This document shows, one piece after another, positions 1-12,394 of a stretch of 64,000 nt of DNA. The notes beneath the pieces are model-generated. The model was given only the letters and a program-made list of their open reading frames with translations, was not told where the DNA came from and ran no database searches. A program made the translations under genes and the position numbers. The first letter of the stretch is position 1. Each line of letters starts with the position of its first letter. Source of the DNA: Tetrapyrgos nigripes (lineage: Eukaryota; Basidiomycota; Agaricomycetes; Agaricales; Campanellaceae); the NCBI GenBank assembly GCA_013368315.1, contig JAACJM010000034.1:496001-560000 (forward strand). Direction: 5' to 3'.

Positions 1-1795
1 ACTGCAGAGATATTCGAGACACCTGAGGAACCATTAGCGACGCGCCCTAACTTGTCGAGCGTGCCTAGTCTGGACTTTTCACCGGCAGACCCGAGGGAAG
101 AAGCACAAACGACTGGAGCACGGTCGTCGCGGGATACGTTGACTTCTGCTGAACAGCAGAGACAAAGGATGGGAAGAGTCGCTTTTGCCATCTTTACTCT
201 GGCTATGGGAGCTAGTTTATGGCAGATGGGACGGGAATGGGATGAGGAGGATTTGAACAGGAAAAAATGGGTACGTTCCTAGTGGCATGATTTTGCATTT
301 TACTGAAGAAGAATTAGACCAAGGAGACTGCACCTAATGGCAGATGGGACCGAATGAAAACACGAGTGCTTGAGCTGTTTGATGTGCGTATTCCGCGTCA
401 TCCTTTATCTCCACATCTCTAAACCGTTCTTTGTCCAGGTCTTTATGGAACCTGCATGGACAGAGCTGCTACCTCCACCCTATCCTCCGCCGCACCAAAA
501 ACCTTACACTCTTTTAATATCTATTGACGATTTACTTGTCACGTCTACTTGGGATGTGCGTGTAGTCCTCTTGTTTGCAGGATAACAAAGAATGACCTTC
601 CAACAGCGTCAACACGGATGGCGGACCGCAAAACGACCTGGAGTGGATTACTTCCTAGCTTATATCTCTCAATTTTACGAAGTAGTGGTATTTACGACAC
701 AGCATAGCTATGTGCGTCTTTTACTTTTCATTTCTGCGCTTCGTTTTCCATATGAACTGACCACCGCCTATTCTCCACAGACTGCTATGCCTATTTTAGA
801 AAGCCTCGACCGGTACAACTTTTTCATCACCCATAAATTGTTCAGAGAGGCTACGCGTTCTGTAAATGGGCAAACCGTCAAGGTAATTGGGTCTAGGCTA
901 TTCTCGATTTTTGTTTTCATTTTCGCTCATCCAACGTGCTCTAGGACCTCTCTTATCTCAACCGAGACCTATCCAAGGTCATCCTCCTCGACACCGACCC
1001 TTCACACGTCGTTACCCACCCAGAGAATGCTGCCATTCTTCCCAAATGGAAAGGCGACCCCAGAGACAGGGGTCTGGTCGCTATCATTCCCTTTCTTGAA
1101 TGTACGTTGTTTGGTGTCTTCCTTACTTCTCTTTTACGTCAATTTCCTGCTTCCTGCTTCCTGCCTCCTACTGACTCATGACATCTTCAATGCAGCCATC
1201 GCCATCTACAAGCCCCAAGATGTCCGTCCCATATTGACTGCATATCAAGGAAAGGATATTCCTACCGAGTACGCAAAGATTGAGGCAGAGGGAAAGAAGA
1301 AGCATATCGAGGAGTGGGCGCAGAACAAGGGAAACACGAGTAATTCCTTCGGGTCAATGTTCGGTGTTTCTTCGGTATGTGTCTTTTGTGGACTGTATGT
1401 GAGATAGATAGTATGCTTACCTGGGTTCCTGCCCTTCTTTCTCTTTTGTCTTTCTCTTCCTTTCACTCTGTCCCTTCCTTCTTCCCTGCTTCCCTCACTC
1501 TACACCTCGCCTTGTCTTCAACACACAGTCCCGCTCCGCCCAAAACGCCCCACCCACTTACCTCGAACAAAAACGCAAAGAAGCCCAACAGCAATACCAA
1601 GAAGAACAAGCCTACATCAAAAAGAATAAGGATTATCTCGAACAGTTGTTAAAACAAGATCAAGATATGATGGCTCAGATGGTTCCTAATAACTTTTGGG
1701 AGGCGCTTGATCAGTTGAGAGGCAATCCGCCGAAAGCATTGTTGGAGGCGAAGGAGAAGGCGGAGAAAGAGCAGAAGGAGAAGGAGAAGGTGTAG
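1..1795 (+). CDS. TIM50: TIM50, mitochondrial inner-membrane translocase subunit (5' partial)
   Basis: Presequence receptor of the TIM23 complex: it sits in the inner membrane with its C-terminal domain in the intermembrane space and hands preproteins from TOM to TIM23. Eight exons are visible (1-270, 324-383, 439-555, 607-711, 781-882, 945-1101, 1196-1374, 1529-1795), giving about 418 residues. The frame is open at base 1, so the start and targeting signal lie outside the window. A membrane segment ([15 protein letters not shown]) comes first, then the FCP1/NIF-like domain with [36 protein letters not shown] and [11 protein letters not shown], and finally a Lys/Glu-rich tail. SIDDLL replaces the DxDx(T/V) acid pair of active phosphatases, as expected for the non-catalytic TIM50 family. 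All splice phases agree. Identity is secure from known family motifs; exact splice sites are inferred. Confidence 0.93.
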
Positions 1796-4446
1796 GGCAG
1801 ATGGGATGAGTATGGACGATGTGCTTGGGATATTGGCTGGATGGACCGCGGTTTTGGTTACGTCTTAGAGGGGCGGGTATGTTAATAATCGTGGTAATGA
1901 GGTGGAAGGCTGGAACACCCGAATGTACCAGCTGTACGGTCTCGGGGAGTGGCGGTGCTCGACGTTTTTGTTTTGTGCTGATCATATCATACACCTTATG
2001 CGTACGTACGTATATGCAGCTCAAAATGCAATCTCTGCTCAATTGACATGATGACTTTTCTCCGCTCGCGACGCGTCTGTGTTGGAACTTGGCACTGTGA
2101 CACAACATGCACGGCAAGACGCGGACACCTCGCTAATTTCGGCTTTCCTTCTCCTTCCTTTTTCCGTGATCTTTTCCAGTCATTTCCTCCCTTTGGTCGT
2201 GTGCATGCATGCCTCTGGAGCCGCATCACGTACACAACATCTAGATCAACATGCTGTCTCTCCTACTCTGTGCCCAAGAGTTGGCAGACGTGTTCTTCAG
2301 GGTCAATAGTCCTCGTTCCAAGTGCTTCAAGCGGTGCACCATCCATCGTGCGCCGTGAATTTTGGAAGCGATATCGATGTTGGACTTGGAGGAGCTTCGA
2401 GTTTTCTTTGTTTTTAGCTGTCGGTGGTTGGTACGTACTCGGGCCTCAGAGCTAGGAAGTCTAGGCGAGCGTGAAGTCCGAGGCCTCATACTTTGCTGGT
2501 ACGCGCACGATACGCCGAGGCCTGAGGTAGCCGTAGGAGTGGCCTCGAGGTCTGCAGATTTACCTTGAGGCTCAGGTTCGCTTGAAGTTGGATTCTACCG
2601 CCTGCTCGTCCTCGGACGGTTACGATTTTTTTTCGATTACTCATTGCTGTTATTCATCTGACGATTCAGTTTCAGGATTCTTCTTGTCAGTGACTCAGTA
2701 TTGCTGTTACTTGGTGATGCATGCATGCGTCTTTTGGGGTACTTTACCACTTACAACTCCCAATAAGCAGGAAGCGGTTACGCTATCAATTCGAGTTCGC
2801 TGAGTTCACTGAATCTGTTCGCAGGTTACCTTGGGGTATGGAGTCATTCTTGATTCTAATTTGTGCTTCTGACGATGATACGTTGCCACCGGTATTATGG
2901 GTGCTTTAGAAATACATAACAAGTTTTCGCGGTCTGTCTTTGGAGTACTCACTAGTTCTAAATCTGGTCATCTAGGTTATAATCTAGACTTTCATGGTCA
3001 TGATGATGTTAGATTCGGAAGACTACCTCTCCTGTGGCGTCATGGGCAAGTCAAGGATCTGATGAGCTTCTCTGCTCTATCTGAAGCGGCCGAGGAAATC
3101 CGAGAAACCGAGAGTGTATTCTTATTCTACATCGATCGATCTCCATAATCTACTTTACGACCTACCTTATTGCCACCTATAACCTGGGGAAAGCAGTTGT
3201 CTATTACATGGCTTGCGTTGCCAGCGGAACTGTAAGGTCAGTGTACGAATTCCCCAAGTGCTATCGCCATTGAATATGTCTGCCTAAAGCCACTCTTGAA
3301 CCATCTGGAATTTGTGTGGACTACGGATGGATGTGGATGTACATGGATTTGTTTTCGAATATCAAGGATAGTCGGAACGAAGGCCGAAGTGTTTAGTGCG
3401 CTACTGCACTACTTACTTGATTGGCGGATGTTCAAGGAGTTCGACATCGCTGATGAATGGATCTCATCAACTAGTAGAGGAGCTAGATAGCGACTAGGTA
3501 GAGTGCCGATAAGTATAAACCGATGGATCCCGATGTACTATTACTGGACTCTGTCTTCAAGCAAGTTCCTGGAGGCCCTGACTGTAAGCATGAGCTTAAC
3601 TGCGCTTAATACGCTCCTCCTCCTCCACTAGTGGTACCGGACCGGAATTCCTCCACTTTGGAAGTGCATAGGTATGCCAACTTAGTACACTGGCAGCCAC
3701 GGTGTCTATGGTGGTTTATCATGATTAGAATCCACGGGCAGCGTAGATGCTTGGGCATCCAGAAACCATGCCCTCGTATGATAACCAAGTCGATCTGAGC
3801 CTGTACTGGAGAGGTATACGTAGCTACCGGCCTCCGCGCTTCAAGTTGAGGTTGATAAGGTACTTGGTAGGTAGGTTCTTCACTTCTTTTCATTTCCGAC
3901 ATGTGGAGTCACACAGCTTCCATGTTCTTATGTTGTTTTCATGAGGCTAAGACTGAAATTAAGTCCTCGTGCCGGAACACTTCTTTGAAATTTTGTGAGA
4001 CTGATATGGTAAAGCATGATATTTCCTCCTGTTGTCAACCCTTGTCTTTAGGCTCGGAAGACTTACCGGAGAGTTGACGCTCTTGAAATCGACTAAAATC
4101 TGTCGTAAGTGAGGCGTTTAGATGGCAGTCTAGTAGGACTTGGCTAGTCTCTTTCAGCTCCCAAAACATGTCGCGATAATGAAGGCCTCGAGGTGTCTGC
4201 CGAGCGGTAAGAACCACGATGAGTCTTTTCTTGTTGTCGATCTGTTGCCGAGCGGTAAGTACCACGATGAGTCCTTTTTTGGTCGATCTTAAGCGCGGAT
4301 GAACAAGACTCCGACAAGAGCCGGCTTCCAAATGCGGGCCTGATCGTACCAAATTTGGCATGTGTTTGTCGGAGATTGAAAAATTTTCCGCATAAATTTC
4401 TAAAAATTTTCAGGGGTCTCTCAAACTCAGACTACATCCATCGTCC
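1796..4446. other. Intergenic region, no supported gene
   Basis: About 2.6 kb between TIM50 and the INO1 promoter. Only short unrelated open frames occur, with no recognisable motif or splice pattern. It contains a 48-bp tandem duplication near its right end, listed separately. I see no transposase or RNA gene. Confidence 0.6.
4199..4288. repeat. Imperfect tandem duplication, 48-bp unit
   Basis: Two adjacent units begin with GCCGAGCGGTAAG at 4199 and 4247 and share ACCACGATGAGTC. The second unit is slightly shorter. It lies about 390 bp upstream of the INO1 start, so it could be part of the promoter, but no function is shown. Confidence 0.75.
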
Positions 4447-4453
4447 TATAAAG
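4359..4453 (+). promoter_or_regulatory. Likely INO1 promoter elements: CATGTG box and TATA box
   Basis: CATGTG at 4359-4364 matches the core of the inositol/choline-responsive element bound by Ino2/Ino4-type bHLH factors in yeast. TATAAAG at 4447-4453 lies 227 bp before the INO1 ATG and is followed by a pyrimidine-rich leader. A six-base core can occur by chance, and whether this fungus uses an Ino2/Ino4-like circuit is not known from the sequence. Confidence 0.4.
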
Positions 4454-4679
4454 CCTCTGTGCCCTTCCAGCTATTTCCCCAGCTTGCAGCTCTTCCTTCA
4501 GCGTCTGAAAACACCTTTACCCCTTTTCCAGAGTCCTTGCACTCCTTTGCATGTACTCTAACCAACTCTGCAGCTCTCACAATACTCATCGCGGTTCTAA
4601 GCACTCCTGTGCCGACTTTTTGTTAGCTTTCTAAAGCCCCCATCTCGTCTCTTCGTCGTCTTAATCTATTCTAAACACT

Positions 4680-6528
4680 ATGGCTCCCAACACTTCCAAC
4701 TCTTCTGGCTACAACACCCCTGACTCTTCTCTAGAGAGTGTTCTGCCTATCCATCCTACTGCCGCTCGTCGACCGCACGCTATCGTGGTGCAGTCCGAGA
4801 ACACTTCGTACACCGACGATTATATTACCGCACAGTACCAGAACCGCGGTGCAGATGTCACTGTCTCCAACGGACAGTACATCATTAACCCTACTGTCCA
4901 AAACGTCCAGTTCCGTACTAAGAGGGCTCCGGCCAAGACTGGGTATGTTTTTTTTTACGCTATCTACTATTCTGTCGTTCTGATTGTTCGCTTCTACAGT
5001 CTCATGATGATCGGTATCGGCGGGAACAATGGGACGACCCTTTGTTCTACTATTCTCGCCAACCGTCACAACATCATCTGGCATACCAAGAATGGTGTCC
5101 AGCAGCCCAACTACATCGGTTCTCTCCTTCGTGCCTCCACCGTCCGTATCGGTACTGAGCCCGGTACTGGCAAAGAGGTCCATGTTCCTGTCTCCGATGT
5201 TCTCCCTATGGTCCACCCCAACGATCTCGTCCTCGGTGGTTGGGACATCTCGGGTATGCGCATGGACAAGGCCATGTTCCGTGCCAAAGTCCTCGACTAC
5301 GACTTGCAACGCCAGGTTGCTCCTCACATGGAGCTCCTCGGCTCTCCTCTTCCTTCTATCTACTACCCCGACTTCATTGCTGCCAACCAGGAAGCCCGTG
5401 CCGACAACCTGATCCCCGGCACTGATAAGCAGGCCCACCTCGAGCACATCCGTGCCGACATTCGCAGGTTCAAGCAGGACAACGAGCTTGACCGCGCTGT
5501 CATCTTCTGGACTGCCAACACCGAGCGTTACAGCGACATCATCCCGGGTGTCAACGATACTGCCGATAACCTTCTCGCCGCCATCAAGTCTTCTCATTCC
5601 GAAGTTTCTCCTTCCACCCTCTTCGCCGTCGCTGCTATTCTCGAAGGCGAACCCTTCGTCAACGGCGCACCCCAGAACACCTTCGTCCCTGGTGTCATTG
5701 ACCTCGCTGAGCGTCACAAATCCTTCATTGGTGGTGATGACCTCAAGTCTGGCCAGACCAAGCTCAAGTCCGTCTTCGCCGAGTTCCTCGTCAACGCCGG
5801 CATCAAGCCTCTCTCCATTGCCTCTTATAACCATCTCGGTAACAACGATGGTCACAACCTTTCTGCTGAGAGGCAGTTCAAGAGCAAGGAGATCAGCAAG
5901 AGTAGTGTCGTCGATGATATGGTCAATGCCAATAGATTGCTCTTTAAGGCACCGGAGATTGGAGAGAAGGGTGTCCCTGTTGGGAAAGGCGAGCATCCTG
6001 ATCACATTGTGGTCATCAAGTATGTTCCCGCTGTTGGGGATTCGAAGAGGGCTATCGATGAGTATTATTCCGAGATCTTCTGTGGAGGGAGGTCGACAAT
6101 TAATATCTTTAACGAGTGTGAGGTATGTCGTGTTCTTTCTTCTCTTTTACCTCTACGTCGAACTGACTGGTTGTCGTGTGACAGGACTCCCTCCTCGCTA
6201 CTCCCCTCATCCTCGACTTGACCATCCTCACCGAGCTCCTTACTCGTGTCCAATACCGCAACGACACCAACGCCGAGTTCTCTCCTCTCTACTCTGTGCT
6301 TTCGTTGTTGTCTTACATGCTTAAGGCGCCTCTTGTCAAGCCTGGTACGTCTGTTTCTTCGTCTACCATCCATTAGATCACTAACCTTGTTCTTCTCGTC
6401 TCGTCTTCACAGGCACCGAAGTCGTTAACAGCCTCAACCGTCAACGTAACGCTCTCGAAGCGTTCTTGAAGGCTTGCATCGGGCTGGAGAACAATAATGA
6501 TCTGTTGTTGGAGACTAGGATTTGGTAG
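4680..6528 (+). CDS. INO1: myo-Inositol-3-phosphate synthase
   Basis: Converts glucose 6-phosphate to 1D-myo-inositol 3-phosphate with bound NAD. It is the first and committed step of inositol synthesis, and is cytosolic. Four exons (4680-4942, 5000-6122, 6185-6344, 6413-6528) encode 553 residues, a normal length for the fungal enzyme. The NAD-binding motif GIGGNNGTT lies at residues 93-101. WTANTERY, SYNHLGNNDG and the basic KYVPAVGDSKRA stretch match conserved catalytic-domain blocks. All intron phases fit. The first in-frame ATG follows a CT-rich leader and starts MAPNTSNSSGYNTP, typical of fungal homologues. A long antisense open frame (4731-6005) is only a codon-bias shadow. Confidence 0.97.
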
Positions 6529-8714
6529 ATGCCCTCATCGTCAAGACAAATGACATCGATATGACTTCAACAGAGTCGATGTAGAGAGGTGGTAGTCTTC
6601 AACATGGCTACTGCCAAGTAATCCGATATTCTGTTTAATTTTGCTGTACTATTACTTCCTTGCTACAATCGTCAAATACCAAATATTTTGCACTGTCTTT
6701 CGTCTTTGAAGTTTGTCTTCTCCAGTCTTTACTGAAATTATGTGTCGGTACCTGATACCATGCTTGCTAGCTTTTGCACCTGTCAGGTTTGAGGACGGGA
6801 GACTCCGTAATAGGTTGGTAATAGGCTTCCGAGTCAACGTCGACACTCTGGCAATAGGCTTCAACGTCGACACTCATGAGCCTTCACTAGCTTCATGTCC
6901 CTCTTCTGCACAACCATTCCTTTGGCGTCCACGTCAAATCTACAAACGGTTGCGGTTGACTAAGACTTGCGGCTAAGAACACTGGCAGCGAACTTCGACA
7001 CAGCGAGTCACGACAACGTGGTTTTTGACTGCGCACTCAGTCGCGTACCACTTCCTACTCCGGGCAGTATCTTGAATGGGCGACATCTTTTCAGACCTCA
7101 AGAGCATATCTTCTCAATTCCAGATGAACTACAGTCTACGTCGTATCGTCACGCCGGAAATGAGTTGGGGTTTTTGCTCGGTTTCGAGATGGTTGGTAGT
7201 CAGTTTGGGATGGGACTGGTCTCAATCTTCAAAGTCAAAGTAGGCATTCCTCATCGCCCATCGGCCAATGCTTAAAGTCGCGAGCTCGTTCAGACTTACA
7301 GCCTCTTCTCGATGTGAATACTATAAATGGGTGGAATTGGGCATTATCTGAAGGAATCTAGGAAAGATACGTCTTTACCGACGAGATGTGAGCTTTAGGA
7401 CTCATTTGCTTTCTTTGCAGCGCTATACGCCTTAGGCCTAACCTTGTCCTCGTTGTCTTTTTGTCATCGCAAGGACAGCAGTTAAGTATTCATTGGATTG
7501 TTGGATTGAGGACGGGAGGACGGGTATTGTGCGGTATTCTAATTTCTGGGAGACTTTCAGGTTTAGGTGCGTCTCCATTGACCAGCTGCAGACTGGGTTA
7601 CGAGAAGCTCAGTTTTGCAGTGTACTTCGTGTTGCAGACATGCAGTACAAACTGTCGTCAGAGGAGGAGGGGGAAGATCATGTTTGGGAACTTCTAACCT
7701 GGAATCCGCGCGTCCTGTTGGTGGCCCTTAGAGTGTCGAGATACGTGGGTGCTGCCACGCTGAGTCTGGCCAAGCCTCAAGTAGCTATCACCACCCTTTG
7801 TCGTACAGTGTACGTCTAGACTGGAATCTCAGTCTTAGGTACGTCTTCATTGACCAGGTCGCAGCTCGTGAGCTCATCGACGTTTCAGCGTGCGTCGACG
7901 ACCCCTCAAGTGACAAGCCTGCGTCTGGTTCGTTGCCTGGTCATTGCATCATGCGGTGTACATGCGCTTGAAGCCAGGAACAAGGGTGGAGTTCTACGCG
8001 TACGGTGCACCCTCTCTTCTTTCAGGCGCATTGTCACTTGTGGGGTCGTCATGGCCCCGAGTCACACCGCGGACGGCGATGCATATTTGGAGCTTGGAAA
8101 AATCTAAACGTAAATGACGAATTTTTGCTCGGCCCCGGACATCCTCCATATGGAATATCGGCATTAATTCGGTCCCATATGGGGTAGGTCAGGCGAGCAG
8201 AAACTGCTTTGAAAATTTGGTAATTTAAGTTCGTGTTTTTCAAAGCCCCAAATATGGTTCGCCTGCGGTGTCAGAAGAGGTCAGTTTTCCAAGGATCATT
8301 TTGTCCAAATGTCCAGCTGCAGATTGGTGGCCGGCACGAAGCCTTTTGTGCATATGCCAAGTATGTGCGGCTCCAAGCTGCGTAGCTGTCCTCTGGGATG
8401 CTGGTATCCAGGACTCAATGTCCATCCGGTGGTGTTTGAAGAGACGGTATTGATCAAACGGAAGACTAGACGAATTCTGAAGCGTTGAGGATTTACACGA
8501 AGTAGAAGTTACGGCATAGTGTTTGCTAGGGGGTAATATCATTGCACTATCGTCCTGTAGAGTTCAGGCAACTGGCTTTCCCAAGACGCCGAAATGACTA
8601 CGATTTCTGGGCTGAGCCCGGATTTTGCCGATAGCAGCTACTTCAGCGCTTCTTTCTTTAACTCACTGCCAAATGCATGCTCTTTCTCCGCTACATCTAC
8701 GTTACCATTTGGAG
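6529..8714. other. Intergenic region with short decayed repeats
   Basis: About 2.2 kb without a convincing gene. A 30-bp partial duplication around 6825-6875 repeats AACGTCGACACTC. The segment near 7558-7590 (TTTAGGTGCGTCTCCATTGA) recurs in diverged form near 7833-7860, so the interval may hold an old duplicated sequence. No transposase or splice-compatible exons were found. Confidence 0.5.
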
Positions 8715-9649
8715 CTAGAATAACCACAAGCTAGACTTGTCCGAAAACATCTCCTCGCTCGTCCACCCTTTCCCTCCAGATTGTAGCGTAACCAGTGCGT
8801 TCTGTTCCTTTTCAGCCTTGGAGATTCTTTTCTGAGGAAAGTTACTCACAGAAAATAGCACTTTCAGCTTGAAAGATTCCTCGGTGACAATCCTTTCCCT
8901 CAATGCGCCTATAATCTTCTCAATAGTCGCTTTGCGTTTTGATGCCTCCCAGTGTCCAGCCAGTGAATCACCGCAGCTCAGTATGTACAATGCTATTTTT
9001 CATCAACGTTATTGTTTTAACATGCATACACGACAGATCTGAGTAACTCACCTGCCGCAACATGATTGGCTTCTACTTGATACACCGAGTCAGAATTCAG
9101 TCCAAGAGAGTTTTCGATACGGTAAATCGCCATATCATACTGTGGATCGTCCTCCATGACAGCATCTACTGTTCTCGCTCTCCCATACACGGCGGTAGCA
9201 ATGATATACGTCCTCCTGTTTCTTGCCATTTGCCGTACAGCCTCTGCGACATCGTTGGGATTGGAGTCCTTTGGAATGTCCTTGCACGTATCATCAAGCA
9301 AGTCGACAAATATCGGTTGAAGAACGGGATTGAGTGATTGAGTACACTCGGAGAGTTGGATACCAAGTGCTTTTCGTGCGGCGTTCTTCCCTTTCCAGCT
9401 TCCCTCTTCGAAATCGTCGGGAAGGGATTCGGCCATAGAGGTGTATACGCCGAGTAATGTGTCGATTGCAGCTGGGGTTTCTATGGCTAAGTTGAGCAAG
9501 TGGATGGCGACGCTCTCGAGATGAGTTCTGTCCTCCGTAGAAGATGTCAAGAAGGAAGCAAGTTTCGTGCCAGCTTCTTGTGGATCGTGCGAGGCATGAA
9601 GAACATTGGAAAATAGAGCTTTCCAAGAAGACGCGGAGTTGGTGGACAT
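8715..9649 (-). CDS. Hypothetical protein, 291 aa
   Basis: I do not recognise the family. Two exons (complement 9052-9649 and 8715-8992) join in phase through a 59-nt intron with GTGAGT donor and TAG acceptor. The product is 291 aa, mostly alpha-helical in composition, with no signal peptide or membrane segment. The ATG at 9649 is preferred over longer upstream frames because MSTNSASSWKALFSNVL opens a balanced soluble sequence while the upstream extension looks like 5' leader. The C-terminal part, QKRISKAEKEQNALVTLQSG, is charged. An 18-nt GT...AG stretch (8832-8849) occurs in frame but is too short for a normal intron. The first exon is leucine-rich and repeat-like, so a helical-repeat (HEAT-like) fold is possible but only a guess. 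Confidence 0.72.
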
Positions 9650-10643
9650 GGTGGTAGAGAGTAAAGGTGAGGTGTACTTCTGTTCTAGACTGACATCATT
9701 CTGGCTGGGGCAGTGCCAAGTGGTCTTCCTTCTTTCGCCCATCGATATATTTGTTCTTTTACGGATCAAAAGATGTACTGCCAAATACACTGTAGTATCC
9801 ACGAGCGGTGACTAGTAAAGGCGTAAGGAATCCTCGAATCTCCGGTAAGCAATTCAACTCCACCTAACAAATGAGATGGGCCCGTTTCATCTTTTCAAGA
9901 GCTCCACGGGAATTTATAAGATCTTCAACAACTTTGTACTCTCCGGATCCTCGTACCATTATACGGTTGAACATTTCAGGCAAATCCTTGGAGGTCCTTG
10001 ATTCATGAATAAGTACTCCAAGCTTCATGTAAAGGCTCTGGTGCCAACATTGTTTGCGTTAGAGCTGACTGAGTGTCCTCCTAGTGGGAATCCTGGTAGC
10101 ACCGAGTCGTTGATGATCTCAGGGATGAAGTCATGTTGCAACTTCACGGGCTTTGTTGAGCAATGTGTCCATTTGGAAAACTTGGTATGGTACGACTACA
10201 ACACTCAGGTGTGAAGTGAGTTTCTCTGCCCCCAAATCCAGCGCGTGACGCCCACTGTTCATTCTGGATTAAATCAGGGTGCTTAAGTCTAGTCGAGTCC
10301 GAAACAGAGTCAAAGCTGACTCGACGAGTCACTCAAGTCATTCCAGTGCCAGTAGCTCAATTCCTCAATATTTTATCCGCGGCTTCGAGCGCTGTGATGC
10401 TCCACAATGAAGAGAGACGAAACACAGCTGTTAATCCCGGTCAAAGTATGCAATAAAGTTTGCATGCTGACTGAAGACGGGCTATCACCGATATTACGCC
10501 ACTTCGATCTACTTGGCTCTAACAAAAATTCGGATTTTCAAAGACTCCATATGCAAGGCTACCTGACTTGCGCAAATGGATCAAGACCTACGAAATATTT
10601 TTCTCTGGGTCTAACTGATGGCGATATTTCGATGAAAGCTGGA
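9650..10643. other. Intergenic region between divergent genes
   Basis: About 1 kb separating the minus-strand hypothetical gene and the plus-strand RNase gene, so it should hold both promoters. The short open frames are unsupported. Confidence 0.6.
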
Positions 10644-10650
10644 TATAAAA
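10644..10650 (+). promoter_or_regulatory. TATA box of the RNase gene
   Basis: TATAAAA lies 88 bp before the ATG within GGATATAAAAGCAGG. A closely related block, ACATATAAAAGCAG, is retained on the minus strand in front of the disrupted RNase copy (about 18797-18812). This conservation between paralogues supports a real core promoter. Confidence 0.7.
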
Positions 10651-10737
10651 GCAGGTGCAAAAGTAAAGTAAGTCTTCAGAAGACCCGTCTTCACTTGCTT
10701 TGCACTCATCGCCTATACACTAGAACTCTTCATCACC

Positions 10738-11619
10738 ATGCGAGCCTTCTTCTCTGTCTACGTTCTCGGGGCTATTGCCATCGCTGTCGATGCCGCCACC
10801 ATCCAACGCGGTACCGATTATGCCAATGACACCATCTCCCGCCGAGGTGGAAACCCAGATCAAGTTCTTGTCGAGGACATCCCCCAAGAAGGCGGTGATT
10901 GCAATGGTAAGCATACAGATTCTTCGTTGGACTCAGGCTTACGCTGATGCGTTCTCTGGCAGGACACTCCTTTTCCTTCGATCACATCGTCGCTCAGATT
11001 CAGCACGCTGTTGTCAAGTGGCCCGAAGCTCGTGTGGGACCGTCAGTAAAATCCAGTAATACAATTTTGTGAAGTGATCTAAAGAGAGAATTTACAGTGA
11101 TAACTCAAAAAACCCTTACCCTCATCCATACACAGATGCTAATCCCAATGTACGTTCACACTCTCTGCCTCATGCAATAACTCGAATGTTTTAAACTTCT
11201 GACGAATGCTCAGGGAGTTTTTGTTGACCCGATGTCTCAAGCATGCAAGGACGCCAAATCAAGTGCAACCATGTTCGAATTTCCTATTTCTGGTGATACC
11301 GAGCTCGTAAGTTGTATCATGGTCTTGACTAGTAGAAGATAACTAACTGTCTCTACGTCTTTCTTCTCTGTTTGTTGTTATGTAGTACGAAGGTGGACCT
11401 GTCAACGGAGTCATTACAGAACGTGTGATGTTCCGTAAGCATCTCTTTTGGCTACTTCAAGTTGCATTTCTCACTTTGCTTATAGGCGTCGACCAGGGTG
11501 ACTATAGACAGAATGGATGGAATGGGCAGGCTACTGTCTTCTACTGCGCCATGGGTACTCACTCTGGGGATGCCAAAGGGAACCAGCTTGCCGATTGCGG
11601 TTTGTACGCTGGTCAGTAA
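10738..11619 (+). CDS. Secreted guanyl-specific ribonuclease, RNase T1/N1/U2 superfamily
   Basis: Predicted extracellular endoribonuclease that cleaves RNA 3' of guanine (or purine) through a 2',3'-cyclic phosphate. Six exons (10738-10906, 10963-11041, 11098-11149, 11214-11306, 11386-11434, 11486-11619) encode 191 residues. The first ~19 residues are a signal peptide (MRAFFSVYVLGAIAIAVDA), followed by a ~40-residue pro-like region. The four catalytic landmarks of RNase T1 are in order: His in NPYPHPY, Glu in MFEFPI, Arg in ERVMF, His in MGTHSG. GG in YEGGPVNG and Cys in NQLADC also align. It is longer than RNase T1 (about 104 aa mature), with extra loops. The ribotoxin branch shares this fold, but nothing here shows a ribotoxin-type loop, so a general or defence RNase is the safer call. 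Confidence 0.83.
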
Positions 11620-12394
11620 AGTCACGACTCCGAGTCACCGAAGCTGGACGCGTACGGATAAGTTCCTGCAATCTGTGGACAGCCGCTTCCTCGGGCGATA
11701 TCATCATTCTGTACTAGTATGAATCGGCTAACTTTAACAAGTTTAACGTTCTTTTCATAATATAATACCTATCTATTTGCAACCAAGAGTGAAACGGTCA
11801 GACATCTGAATGAGTCGAGCGCCCAGCGGTCGCTTTTCATAGTAGATGAGATGCTTGAACTGAGTGTGTTTACGAGATATTTCCAAGCACAAGTGGCCCG
11901 GGCGTGTCTGCTTGGTGTACGCTCCTGTTGAAAGTGACTACCTATATAGGAGTGCTAGACTAGCTAGGTAGTACCGGAGGCGCGACGCGACGCGATCCTA
12001 CTAACAGGTCACATGTGTCTGTGAATTACGTTTTCACAGGAGTCTTGCTGTCTCAACTTTCTCTTCTGCCATAAGCTGGTCTCCACAGGTAACTCCGTCA
12101 CCAATATTTCGCGGCTCTACCAACCTCTTTTCCATACGTATGTTGCCATCCTTGCCCCATGCCAAGCCTTGTTGACAACGTTGCAGAGCCAGATTTCCAT
12201 CGGCCTGAATCATTTTTGACAACATTTCTTCCAAACGGCCATCAGGTGTGCTGTTCGTAGCCCTTTTTTTCTCTCCAGCAGATGCTAATATACACATCCG
12301 GCAACTCTGACCACTATTCCTCTCGATAAAGACGTTCCTAGGAGATTGTCCACCAAAGTTCGTCAAGCCTCGGTTGTTTAGTTCCACGTCTGAC
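11620..12394. other. Intergenic region
   Basis: About 0.8 kb between the RNase stop and the F-box-like gene. The first ~40 bp resemble the sequence after the stop of the disrupted RNase copy, suggesting shared 3' UTR ancestry. No gene seen. Confidence 0.6.

Noticed and set aside
1796..4446. Several 60-140-codon frames on both strands
   Set aside because: No shared frames, motifs or splice continuity; they are at the length expected by chance.
4731..6005. 424-codon antisense open frame opposite INO1
   Set aside because: It is explained by the strong codon bias of INO1; the composition is Val/Asp/Leu-rich with no motif, and the sense protein is certain.
12374..12394. Upstream extension of the F-box-like frame
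   Set aside because: It begins with TTG; the first ATG is at 12395.
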